Assembly (NCBI GenBank): GCA_009705435.1
Contig: WLTJ01000133.1
Span: forward strand, 1-5,405
Length of the DNA stretch: 5,405 nucleotides
Direction: 5' to 3'
DNA from: Actinomycetota bacterium
Lineage (GTDB): Bacteria > Actinomycetota > Acidimicrobiia > Acidimicrobiales > Ilumatobacteraceae
Positions 1 to 5,405 of this stretch are shown here, in pieces. A model generated the notes under the pieces. That model ran no database searches. It was not told where the DNA came from and saw only the letters and a program-made list of their open reading frames with translations. The number at the start of each line of letters is the position of its first letter. Positions within the stretch are counted from its first letter, which is position 1. A program made the translations under genes and the position numbers.

Positions 1-62
1 AACATGCTCGTACGTCGAGCACGAATGTTATTGGCGATGATTTCGTGGTTGTTTTCGGTCAT
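1..62 (-). CDS. Partial gene start, probably XRE-family helix-turn-helix regulator (N-terminus only)
   Basis: An open frame starts at ATG 62-60 and runs off the left edge of the window after 20 complete codons. It begins MTENNHEIIANNIRARR. The pattern of a short polar lead, I-x-x-N-I-R-x-R-R and then a small residue is typical of the first helix of Cro/C1 (XRE) helix-turn-helix domains, where it precedes the recognition helices; those are outside the window. The start lies 9 nt downstream of the stop of the SRPBCC gene, on the same strand, so co-transcription or translational coupling is likely. No good Shine-Dalgarno is visible. The identification rests on 20 residues, so any other protein with a charged amphipathic N-terminal helix remains possible. 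That this is a coding start is more certain than the family. Confidence 0.5.
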   Translation of the reverse strand, partial: MTENNHEIIANNIRARRTSM

Positions 63-71
63 CAGCAATCA

Positions 72-518
72 CTACTTTGAAAAATGTTGAGCCATCCGCT
101 CAAGCGTCGCTACCATAAAATTTTTATTTGTCGCTGGTGATTTTCTCAGACGTAGTACCAAAGGTGATTTCGAGCCATTCCAGTCAAACTGCTCAGTCAC
201 TTGTGTGCCACCCTCGACGGCTTCAAGTTTGTAACGCCAGATGTGGCCGCCGAAATGGCGCCAAGCAATCAGGTTTGGTTCGTTGAATTCAACAATTTCA
301 TTAGTGATCTTGTATTTCATACCGATCTTCATATCCATACCAAACTTCGCACCAAGGGACAACCGCTCGGGAGCATCGGATCGGGCCTTGAGTACTGAGC
401 CTGAACCATCAATCAAAGAATGCTGATTCGGATCAGCTAAGAGGTTGAAAATTTCTGTGGGGGATGCGGGGACAAATCCGCTCACCGAGACAACTTTTGC
501 TGGATCTTGAACTTTCAT
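72..518 (-). CDS. SRPBCC family (polyketide cyclase/dehydrase-like) protein, 148 aa
   Basis: This is a small soluble protein of the START/SRPBCC fold, which forms a deep hydrophobic pocket for lipids, aromatics or polyketides. The family pattern is clear. Residues 11-30 give the first strand and helix (SVSGFVPASPTEIFNLLADP), followed by a D/N-rich turn near H33-D38. Strands at about 65-85 contain V-E-F-x-E-P-N-L-I-A-W, and the W-R-Y-x-L-E-A...G-G-T-x-V-T-E-x-F-D-W stretch lies at about 94-113. A C-terminal helix with L-E-R-M-A-Q-H-F spans about 139-146. The length is normal for a single-domain member. The ATG has a GGAAG Shine-Dalgarno 6 nt upstream (525-529), which fixes the start. It lies 24 nt after the FAD oxidoreductase gene and is probably in its operon. 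The ligand and any catalytic activity are unknown; many members only bind or carry. No signal peptide is seen, so it is cytoplasmic. Confidence 0.88.
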   Translation of the reverse strand: MKVQDPAKVVSVSGFVPASPTEIFNLLADPNQHSLIDGSGSVLKARSDAPERLSLGAKFGMDMKIGMKYKITNEIVEFNEPNLIAWRHFGGHIWRYKLEAVEGGTQVTEQFDWNGSKSPLVLRLRKSPATNKNFMVATLERMAQHFSK

Positions 519-524
519 AGGTAA

Positions 525-529
525 CTTCC
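525..529 (-). promoter_or_regulatory. Shine-Dalgarno of the SRPBCC gene
   Basis: GGAAG on the minus strand ends 6 nt before the ATG at 518, in the 24-nt gap after the preceding gene. It supports this start and indicates independent ribosome loading within the operon. Confidence 0.6.
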
Positions 530-542
530 GTTTTCTTTAGTT

Positions 543-1793
543 TTACTTGGATGAAAGGTAAGAGATTACCGTATCAGCACAGCGTCGCCCGGAGTACAAG
601 GCGCCTTGAGTTGAAGCAGTATCGCGATGATCCCCGCAGACAAAAAGTCCATCTCCGAGTGACTGTTTTTTCTGCGGTGAAAATGGTGGAGATTGATCGG
701 GCTGACCGTGCTCAATTCGGTATGTGCGCAGATGCACCCATTGTTGTACTTGTGCGCCGAACATTTCCTCAAGTTGAGGGCGCGCCAGTGCTTCGAGATC
801 ACCTTGGTAGTGACCTGGCATGGCAGCAGCGATGAGGTGTTTGCCGGGCGGCGCATAAGAAGCCGAAACATTACTCATGACTGCGATATTGAGGACTGGC
901 CCTCGCGCCGTGCCATCAAGAATGATGAGATTTTTATCTGTCGGAGCAATGTCGGCTGAAAAATAAACGCATCCCACACTGCGTGAGATAACGGGTTCAA
1001 TGCCAGTCAACACACTCGCCGACGGACCTTCAACGGCGACAATCACACAGCGACAAGAAATGTGTTGTCCGTCTTTCAAGGTCACACTGGTACCTGAGAC
1101 TTGGGCGACAGGTGAATTGAGATGAATTGTCGCGGGATCGAGATGTCCCGCTAATTGCCTTGGAATCATGCCCATTCCGCCTGAGGGAACAGCGGCATCA
1201 CCTTGCGAGAGCATGCGAAAAATGGTGTCAAACATTCGCCGTGAAGCACTGAGTTGTGGATCCAGTTGGATTCCACCAACGAGGGGAGTGAAGAAACGTT
1301 GAATCATCCGCGATGAGAAGCCTGACTTGCGGAGCATCTCGGATGTTGTCATGTCCTCACCCGACAACAGACGTGCTGCGTCACCTCGGCGCACGCGATA
1401 GCGCAAAGCTACGATGCGTAATTTGTCAAGCACCGACCCGATAGGGGCGATTGCCGTCGAAAAAGTGGTGAGCGGACGGCGTAAGGGGTCAGAGACAACA
1501 TGTCCTTTCTTCTTCAGCCATACCAAAGCTCCTGGTTCAAATGCGCGTAGATCCAATGCCGACACATCAAATTGTCTTTGTAGTTCGGGATAGGCCGTCA
1601 AGATCACTTGAAACCCGCGATCCAAGGTGAAGCCGTCCATGTAATCAGTGCGTACACGACCACCGATGTCATCAGATGCTTCAAGAAGATGAACATTCAA
1701 TCCATTCTCTTGGAGCACTCGGGTGGCGCTGAGGCCAGCCAAGCCAGCACCAACCACGACCACATCACATGTGGCTGGAAGTGCCGTGTTCAT
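543..1793 (-). CDS. FAD-dependent oxidoreductase of the amine oxidase / protoporphyrinogen oxidase-like superfamily, 416 aa
   Basis: A cytoplasmic flavoenzyme. The N-terminus has the FAD dinucleotide fold: VVVVGAGLAGLSA at 11-23 (GxGxxG at 15-20), the ribose-binding Glu at E38, and the GGRVRT motif at 44-49 typical of amine oxidases, phytoene desaturases and protoporphyrinogen oxidases. The segment with FFTPLVGGIQLDPQLSAS and PSGGMGMIPRQLA matches the central substrate domain of the protoporphyrinogen-oxidase/desaturase-like branch. The C-terminus closes the FAD site with LFVCGDHRDTASTQGALYSGRRCA at about 383-406. The length is normal for a compact member. The start is fixed by an in-frame TAA 6 nt upstream of the ATG, and the Rossmann motif begins at residue 11. 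No Shine-Dalgarno is seen. The gene sits 23 nt after the epimerase gene and 24 nt before the SRPBCC gene. The substrate is unknown: amine oxidation, desaturation or isoprenoid/fatty-acid modification are all possible. General family assignment is secure, exact function is not. Confidence 0.92.
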   Translation of the reverse strand: MNTALPATCDVVVVGAGLAGLSATRVLQENGLNVHLLEASDDIGGRVRTDYMDGFTLDRGFQVILTAYPELQRQFDVSALDLRAFEPGALVWLKKKGHVVSDPLRRPLTTFSTAIAPIGSVLDKLRIVALRYRVRRGDAARLLSGEDMTTSEMLRKSGFSSRMIQRFFTPLVGGIQLDPQLSASRRMFDTIFRMLSQGDAAVPSGGMGMIPRQLAGHLDPATIHLNSPVAQVSGTSVTLKDGQHISCRCVIVAVEGPSASVLTGIEPVISRSVGCVYFSADIAPTDKNLIILDGTARGPVLNIAVMSNVSASYAPPGKHLIAAAMPGHYQGDLEALARPQLEEMFGAQVQQWVHLRTYRIEHGQPDQSPPFSPQKKQSLGDGLFVCGDHRDTASTQGALYSGRRCADTVISYLSSK

Positions 1794-1798
1794 TGATG

Positions 1799-1804
1799 AT
1801 TATT
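1799..1804 (-). promoter_or_regulatory. Possible -10 element for a leaderless transcript of the FAD oxidoreductase gene
   Basis: AATAAT on the minus strand matches TATAAT at five of six positions but lacks the important first T. It ends 5 nt before the ATG at 1793, which would start transcription at or next to the start codon. No convincing -35 is seen, and read-through from the epimerase gene is at least as likely. Confidence 0.2.
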
Positions 1805-1816
1805 CGCCGTCATCGT

Positions 1817-2728
1817 TCAACTAGGACGCTGAAGAAGTGAACGTAAGGCTGACTCAAGATCTGAATGAATAAAGGAATAGCCGGCACCTTGCAAAATACG
1901 CGGCAGAACTTTTTGTCCAGTGAAAAGTAAGGCATCTGCTAGTTCACCACCGAGCAAAAGTTTCGGTCCAAAAGAAGGGACTGGCATAAACGAGGGACGA
2001 TGCAGCACCTTTGCCAGCACCTTGGTGAACTCACCTTGGGTGACTGGTTGTGGAGCCGTGAGATTGACAGCTCCAGTGACATTGGCGCTGAGCAAGAAAT
2101 CAATAGCGGCTATTTCGTCATCAATGGAAATCCAACTCTGCCATTGCTTACCTGTTCCCATTTTTCCGCCTGCGCCGATTTTGAACAATGGCAATAATTT
2201 GGCGAGTGCGCCACCAGCAGGACTGAGCACAATGCCGGTGCGCAAATGAGCCACCCGAATACCGACTTTTGAGGCGGGATCGGTCGCTGCTTCCCATTGC
2301 TGACAGACGTCGGCGAGGAACGTGGATCCATTCTGTGACTGCTCGTCAAATGTCAGTGTCTCTGATGCACCGTAAATGCCGATCGCCGAACCTGATAACA
2401 ATATTTTCGGCCCATCACTGAGGTCGGCCATTGCCTGCGCTAGCAGAGCGGTGCTTTTGGTGCGACTTTCAAGGATTTCTCTTTTGTATTCGGCGGTCCA
2501 TCGTTTGTCACCGATGCCAGCACCAGCGAGGTGGACGACAGCATCAACACCGCTGAGACGAGTGCCGTCAATCTGGCCTGAAGCAGGATTCCAGGCGATT
2601 GTTGTGTCGGAGGAGCGACCAGTTCGAGTGAACTTCAGTACCCGATCTCCGCGAGCCGTTAAGTGGTTGGCCAGAGCAGTTCCGATCAGGCCACTTGCTC
2701 CTGTGATTGCAATGGTGCGACTTGTCAT
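1817..2728 (-). CDS. TIGR01777 family epimerase-like protein (YfcH/SDR39U1 type), 303 aa
   Basis: An atypical extended short-chain dehydrogenase/reductase. The NAD(P)-binding motif GASGLIG is at residues 10-16. The family signature V-V-H-L-A-G-x-x-I-x-x-x-R-W-T...I-L-E-S-R runs from 64 to 89. LLSGSAIGIYG is at 110-120. The C-terminal domain (DUF1731, about 250-300) carries the typical LLLGGELADALL, G-Q-K-V-L-P-R and L-Q-G-A-G-Y-S-F stretches. The usual SDR pair Y-x3-K is incomplete: Y119 is followed by Glu, not Lys, at +4. Classical SDR chemistry is therefore doubtful and the biochemical role is unknown. The length is the family norm. The ATG lies 9 residues before the glycine motif and has no Shine-Dalgarno. 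A TAATCT hexamer 6 nt upstream suggests a leaderless mRNA. From memory, actinobacterial homologues often lie between sucB/dlaT and lipB, which fits the probable lpdA at the right end of this window. Confidence 0.93.
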   Translation of the reverse strand: MTSRTIAITGASGLIGTALANHLTARGDRVLKFTRTGRSSDTTIAWNPASGQIDGTRLSGVDAVVHLAGAGIGDKRWTAEYKREILESRTKSTALLAQAMADLSDGPKILLSGSAIGIYGASETLTFDEQSQNGSTFLADVCQQWEAATDPASKVGIRVAHLRTGIVLSPAGGALAKLLPLFKIGAGGKMGTGKQWQSWISIDDEIAAIDFLLSANVTGAVNLTAPQPVTQGEFTKVLAKVLHRPSFMPVPSFGPKLLLGGELADALLFTGQKVLPRILQGAGYSFIHSDLESALRSLLQRPS

Positions 2729-2734
2729 CTCAAC

Positions 2735-2764
2735 AGATTACGAGAGTGACGGAGCAAGTGTCTG
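2735..2764 (-). promoter_or_regulatory. Probable promoter of the TIGR01777 gene (leaderless type)
   Basis: On the minus strand, CAGACA (2764-2759, four of six matches to TTGACA) is followed after 18 nt by TAATCT (2740-2735), which fits the TANNNT -10 consensus. The -10 ends 6 nt before the ATG at 2728, so the mRNA would begin at or within a base or two of the start codon. It lies in the 75-nt gap after kup, the longest gap between genes in the minus-strand set, so it could give the downstream genes expression independent of kup. Confidence 0.38.
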
Positions 2765-2803
2765 ACTGGGCGAGAAAACAGTTGACAGCGATGGGCCTGA
2801 CGA

Positions 2804-4798
2804 CTAGATCTCGACCGTGGATCCAACTTCGAAAATCTTGTCATTGGGAAGATTGAAGAACCGACCCGCACTATCCGCGCCGCGATTGAGAATGACGAAA
2901 AGATGTTCAAACACTGGATTCATTCCAGGGGCCTTGCCAGAAATCACAGATTCATGACCAAGGAAAAAGGTGGCGTCGTCAAGGTTGAAATCGAATCCTC
3001 GTTCTTTGATTGCGAGCAAGGCTTCCACCACATTGGGTTCTTCGGTAAACCCGAAGCTCAGAAGAATTTGAAAGACCCCAGGTTCGACACGCGTTACCGT
3101 GGAACGTTCTTCAAGGGCGACACGGGGGATATCTGCAGTCTCAACTGCCACGATCAGGGTGCATTTATGCAAAACCTTATTGTGCTTCAGATTGTTCACT
3201 AAGGCTGGTGGTGCCTTGCCGAGATCCTTGAACATGAATACTGCAGTGCCTGGAACTTTGGCAACGGTGCCGTACTCGTCCAAGACATCGTTGATATCGC
3301 GTTCACCACGATTGATGCGTTGCGCCACAAGTTGGCGGCCTTTTCGCCAAGTCATCATTTGCACCAACAAGAAGATGGCGATGATGAGTGGGAACCAACC
3401 ACCTTCTGGAATTTTGGGAATGTTTGCACCGAGGAAGGCCATATCAATGATTGCCAGGGGCACACAAATGCTCAGGGCTTTGAACTTGGACCACTGCCAG
3501 CGATTGACCGCAAGTATGTAGAACAAAGCGGTGGTAATCGCCATCGTCGTTGTCACGGCGATGCCGTAGGCGGCAGCAAGGTTGGCAGAAGTTTTAAAGG
3601 TGACGACGAGCCCGATACATCCGAACATCAACAACCAATTCACGAGAGGTACATAGACCTGCCCACGATGATCTGATGACGTATGAAGAATCTTGATGCG
3701 TGGGAGATAATCGAGTTGCACTGCTTGAACAGTGAGAGAGAAAGCGCCCGAAATCAGTGCTTGTGAGGCGATCACAGCGGCCATCGTGGCCAAGATAACG
3801 AGCGGAACGATGGCCCATTCGGGTGCCAATTTGAAGAACGGACGCTCGGCAGCTGTTGGGTCGGAAAGAATGAGTGCGGCTTGACCAAAATAGTTCAGTA
3901 ACAATGCAGGCAAGACGGCGAAATACCACGTCATCTGGATTGGCTTACGACCGAAGTGTCCCATGTCGGCGTATAAAGCTTCGCCTCCAGTGACGACCAA
4001 GAAAATGGATCCGAGGGTGAGAAATGATTTCATCGGCGAAACCATAAAAAAGTCGTAGGCATACGTTGGACTGATGGCCTTCAGCACACTTGGTCGCTGA
4101 ATGATTTGGTTGAGTCCAAGTCCCGCCAAAGTAGCGAACCACAACACCATGATGGGTCCAAAAACGCGACCGATGCCTGCGGTGCCCCGTTTTTGTATGA
4201 GGAACAAAACGGCCAAAATGACAACTGCAATAGGAATAATCAAACTGTCGAAGGCAGTGGTTGTTTCTTTGACACCTTCAACGGCGCTGAGAACCGAGAT
4301 CGCTGGGGTGATCAGACCGTCTCCATAAAGCAGGGCTGTTCCAAAAATACCTAGGGCGACAGCGAAGGAAAGTTTTTTGCTTGCCGAACCCTTGGGCATG
4401 ATCATCGCCGTGAGTGCCAAAATTCCACCTTCACCGTGGTTGTCGGCGCGCATCACAAACAGCAGATATTTGACGGAGATGATCAAAATCAAAGCCCAAA
4501 AGACGACGGAGGCGACGCCTAAGGCATAGACCGGATTTGTTGCATCTAGGTGTTGGTGATGAAAGGCTTCGCGAAAGGCATAGAGCGGTGATGTTCCGAT
4601 ATCCCCATAGACGATGCCTAATGCTCCCAAAGCGAGAGTGCCCATGCCGACCTGATGTCCATGCGTACCTTGCGAGGAGGTTGACTGCTCCGATGAAAGA
4701 TCCTGCGATGACACATTGTGGATGCTAGCGATCTTGCCCACCTGAGTCGGTGCTTGCCCGCATGTGATCAAAGCCACCCTCCGAATTTTTGTGCTCAT
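2804..4798 (-). CDS. kup: KUP/HAK/KT family potassium uptake transporter, 664 aa
   Basis: An inner-membrane K+ importer, in this family generally energised by H+ symport. The transmembrane domain holds the family blocks in order: GIVYGDIGTSPLYAFREAF (61-79), RADNHGEGG (117-125), GDGLITPAISVLSAVEG (159-175), TGGEALYADMGHFGRKPI (271-288), SQALISGAFSLTVQA (346-360), AYGIAVTTTM (411-420) and EGGWFPL (466-472). The family norm is 12 membrane spans. A soluble C-terminal domain of about 170 residues follows and ends in the usual LPNDKIFEVGSTVEI. The protein is complete and of normal length. The start is uncertain. The ATG at 4798 has only a weak GAGTGAG upstream, whereas the in-frame TTG at 4771 (codon 10) has GGAGG exactly 6 nt before it and would give 655 aa. 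Either way a hydrophilic Ser/Gln-rich tail precedes the first span. The gene is divergent from the small membrane-protein gene, leaving only 32 nt (59 nt with the TTG), too little for a long riboswitch leader. Confidence 0.96.
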   Translation of the reverse strand: MSTKIRRVALITCGQAPTQVGKIASIHNVSSQDLSSEQSTSSQGTHGHQVGMGTLALGALGIVYGDIGTSPLYAFREAFHHQHLDATNPVYALGVASVVFWALILIISVKYLLFVMRADNHGEGGILALTAMIMPKGSASKKLSFAVALGIFGTALLYGDGLITPAISVLSAVEGVKETTTAFDSLIIPIAVVILAVLFLIQKRGTAGIGRVFGPIMVLWFATLAGLGLNQIIQRPSVLKAISPTYAYDFFMVSPMKSFLTLGSIFLVVTGGEALYADMGHFGRKPIQMTWYFAVLPALLLNYFGQAALILSDPTAAERPFFKLAPEWAIVPLVILATMAAVIASQALISGAFSLTVQAVQLDYLPRIKILHTSSDHRGQVYVPLVNWLLMFGCIGLVVTFKTSANLAAAYGIAVTTTMAITTALFYILAVNRWQWSKFKALSICVPLAIIDMAFLGANIPKIPEGGWFPLIIAIFLLVQMMTWRKGRQLVAQRINRGERDINDVLDEYGTVAKVPGTAVFMFKDLGKAPPALVNNLKHNKVLHKCTLIVAVETADIPRVALEERSTVTRVEPGVFQILLSFGFTEEPNVVEALLAIKERGFDFNLDDATFFLGHESVISGKAPGMNPVFEHLFVILNRGADSAGRFFNLPNDKIFEVGSTVEI
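4778..4782 (-). promoter_or_regulatory. Shine-Dalgarno supporting a TTG start for kup
   Basis: GGAGG on the minus strand lies inside the first codons of the longest kup frame and ends 6 nt before the in-frame TTG at 4771-4769. It is a far better ribosome site than anything before the ATG at 4798. It suggests that the protein begins at codon 10 of the longest frame. Confidence 0.5.
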
Positions 4799-4814
4799 CG
4801 GGGCTCACTCGCTC

Positions 4815-4820
4815 TAAGAT
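4815..4820 (+). promoter_or_regulatory. Possible -10 element of the small membrane-protein gene
   Basis: TAAGAT fits TANNNT and ends 10 nt before the ATG at 4831, predicting a 5' leader of only a few bases. No convincing -35 is present. The gene has no Shine-Dalgarno, which agrees with a near-leaderless mRNA. The hexamer sits in the very short divergent gap with kup. Confidence 0.33.
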
Positions 4821-4830
4821 TTGACTACCC

Positions 4831-5259
4831 ATGAAGACGCGCACGTTACTTTTGCTCTCGGTTGGCTGTGGGCTACTGATTCTCCTGGCGGGTGGATTCA
4901 AACTTTTCCAGGTCGCTACGGATCGCACTGAAGCAGAGGTGTTGGTCCTCGGGACCTCCGCCACAATCGGCGATATGACAGTCACGGTGAGCAGTATCGA
5001 GGTGACCCCAGACGGTCTGGCAGTGAGCGTCAAAATGTTTGGTGTGGCGGGCGAACCAGTTATTGAGGACTGGCGACTTCTCGGTGATGGTCAGGTCCTT
5101 GAACCCTCGAAAACTGTGGCGGCGGGAGTTTGTGACGCTGCAAGCGTTATTCCTCCGGACAATGCCCCAGTATTTTGCATTTTGCGGTTTCCGTTGGTCA
5201 AAACCGTTCAAGCAGTGGCCTACACACGGGCGGGCGAGCAGCGCCAGTGGGGTCCATGA
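4831..5259 (+). CDS. Hypothetical membrane-anchored protein with a small extracytoplasmic beta-rich domain, 142 aa
   Basis: The family is not firmly recognised. A basic start (MKTR) and a hydrophobic segment at about 5-24 give an N-terminal membrane anchor or uncleaved signal, with the rest outside the membrane. The exported part alternates polar and hydrophobic residues as a beta-sandwich would. The stretch GTSATIGDMTVTVSSIEVTPDGLAVSVKM (41-69) recalls the opening strands of DUF4352-like immunoglobulin-fold domains; this is a resemblance only. Two cysteines, C101 and C116, could form a disulfide. C13 lies in the hydrophobic segment, but the preceding S-V-G lacks the aliphatic -3 residue of a good lipobox, and hydrophobicity continues past it, so a lipoprotein is less likely. 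The ATG has no Shine-Dalgarno, but no later start would keep the anchor. The gene is divergent from kup and 107 nt before the flavoprotein gene on the same strand. It is a real gene with unknown function. Confidence 0.75.
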   Translation: MKTRTLLLLSVGCGLLILLAGGFKLFQVATDRTEAEVLVLGTSATIGDMTVTVSSIEVTPDGLAVSVKMFGVAGEPVIEDWRLLGDGQVLEPSKTVAAGVCDAASVIPPDNAPVFCILRFPLVKTVQAVAYTRAGEQRQWGP

Positions 5260-5305
5260 CCCGAGGGCATCATGACACAGGTCATTGACCCATGGGAATT
5301 GGGTC
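5250..5305 (+). other. Cluster of overlapping inverted repeats between the membrane-protein gene and the flavoprotein gene
   Basis: Two stems compete for the same bases. GGGTCCATGAC (5250-5260) can pair with GTCATTGACCC (5281-5291) with 10 of 11 pairs and a 20-nt loop. GACCCA (5287-5292) can instead pair with TGGGTC (5300-5305) across a 7-nt loop. Shorter local hairpins GGGTC-cat-GACCC (5250-5262) and ATGAC-acag-GTCAT (5272-5285) also exist. The first arm overlaps the stop codon of the upstream gene. No U-run follows, so this is not a standard intrinsic terminator. It could be an mRNA-processing or stabilising structure, an operator, or chance. Confidence 0.4.
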
Positions 5306-5353
5306 TCTGACGGCTACGGTTGAGAATTGCAACGCGCAATAGCGCTCGTTTTT

Positions 5354-5360
5354 GGAGGTG
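5354..5360 (+). promoter_or_regulatory. Strong Shine-Dalgarno of the flavoprotein gene
   Basis: GGAGGTG ends 6 nt before the ATG at 5367, near-ideal in both match and spacing. It fixes the start of the gene at the right edge and implies a leadered mRNA, unlike the SD-less genes nearby. Confidence 0.75.
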
Positions 5361-5366
5361 GCCTGG

Positions 5367-5405
5367 ATGGCCGAGCAATTTGACCTCGTAGTGATTGGTG
5401 GTGGT
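5367..5405 (+). CDS. lpdA: Partial FAD-binding flavoprotein, probably dihydrolipoamide dehydrogenase (N-terminus only)
   Basis: Thirteen codons are present before the window ends: MAEQFDLVVIGGG. A short polar lead, then D-L-V-V-I-G-G-G, is the first beta strand and the opening of the GxGxxG FAD-binding loop found in pyridine nucleotide-disulfide oxidoreductases. The short lead and sequence match the usual start of dihydrolipoamide dehydrogenase (E3 of the 2-oxoacid dehydrogenase complexes), which reoxidises lipoyl groups and reduces NAD+. The presence of a TIGR01777 gene in the window supports this, because in actinobacteria these genes often share a neighbourhood with lpd, sucB and lipB. The Cys-x4-Cys redox motif lies outside the window, so mycothione reductase, mercuric reductase-like proteins or another Rossmann flavoprotein cannot be excluded. 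Confidence 0.68.
   Translation, partial: MAEQFDLVVIGGG

Noticed and set aside
5..20. Inverted repeat TGCTCG/CGAGCA with a 5-nt spacer, with outer AACAT/ATGTT arms.
   Set aside because: It lies within the coding start at the left edge, is short and imperfect overall, and has no U-run; most likely chance.
2782..2810. Perfect TTGACA on the plus strand with TAGATC 17 nt downstream, a possible promoter antisense to the end of kup.
   Set aside because: The -10 matches only three of six positions and lacks the final T. No gene or open frame of interest follows on the plus strand.
4772..4830. A potassium-gene riboswitch (ydaO/c-di-AMP type) before kup.
   Set aside because: The gap to the divergent gene is only 32-59 nt, too short for the roughly 100-nt-plus structure, and none of its conserved blocks was noticed.
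4725..5211. Open frames of about 100 codons on the minus strand opposite the small membrane-protein gene.
   Set aside because: They encode low-complexity, His/Arg/Ser-rich sequence without domain pattern, and overlap the better-supported plus-strand gene.
5285..5320. TTGACC and TACGGT as a promoter pair for the flavoprotein gene.
   Set aside because: The spacing is 24 nt, well outside 16-19, and no other good -35 matches the TACGGT hexamer.
5334..5353. GCGC-AATA-GCGC hairpin followed by five T, resembling a terminator.
   Set aside because: The stem is only 4 bp and separated from the T-run by 3 nt, and the T-run abuts the Shine-Dalgarno of the next gene.

Overview
The window most resembles a moderate-GC (about half G+C) chromosomal segment of an actinobacterium. 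The reasons are indirect. Several starts lack a Shine-Dalgarno and have a -10-like hexamer only 5-10 nt upstream, the pattern of leaderless mRNAs common in Actinomycetota. A TIGR01777 epimerase also lies near what looks like the start of a dihydrolipoamide dehydrogenase gene; from memory, this lies near the lpd/sucB-TIGR01777-lipB-lipA neighbourhood of that phylum. No mobile element, CRISPR array, tRNA or rRNA was seen, and the organism cannot be named from this sequence.

Layout. Positions 1-4798 hold a co-directional minus-strand set. In transcription order it is a KUP-type potassium transporter (kup), a TIGR01777 NAD(P)-binding epimerase-like protein, an FAD-dependent amine-oxidase-superfamily oxidoreductase, a small SRPBCC ligand-binding protein, and the first 20 codons of a further gene that looks like an XRE-type DNA-binding protein. 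Gaps between consecutive genes are 75, 23, 24 and 9 nt, so the last four are probably one transcription unit. The epimerase may have its own leaderless promoter. Positions 4831-5405 run the other way: a small membrane-anchored protein of unknown function, a 107-nt gap rich in short inverted repeats, then the first 13 codons of a flavoprotein, probably lpdA, behind a strong Shine-Dalgarno.

How the genes may work together. kup is a stand-alone potassium importer. The epimerase, FAD oxidoreductase and SRPBCC protein form a plausible small metabolic module: two redox-type enzymes plus a protein with a hydrophobic binding pocket. Their substrate is not evident. Most of the window is ordinary chromosome. 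The points worth a second look are the kup start, the leaderless-start pattern, the alternative hairpins before the flavoprotein gene, and the unexplained three-gene module.
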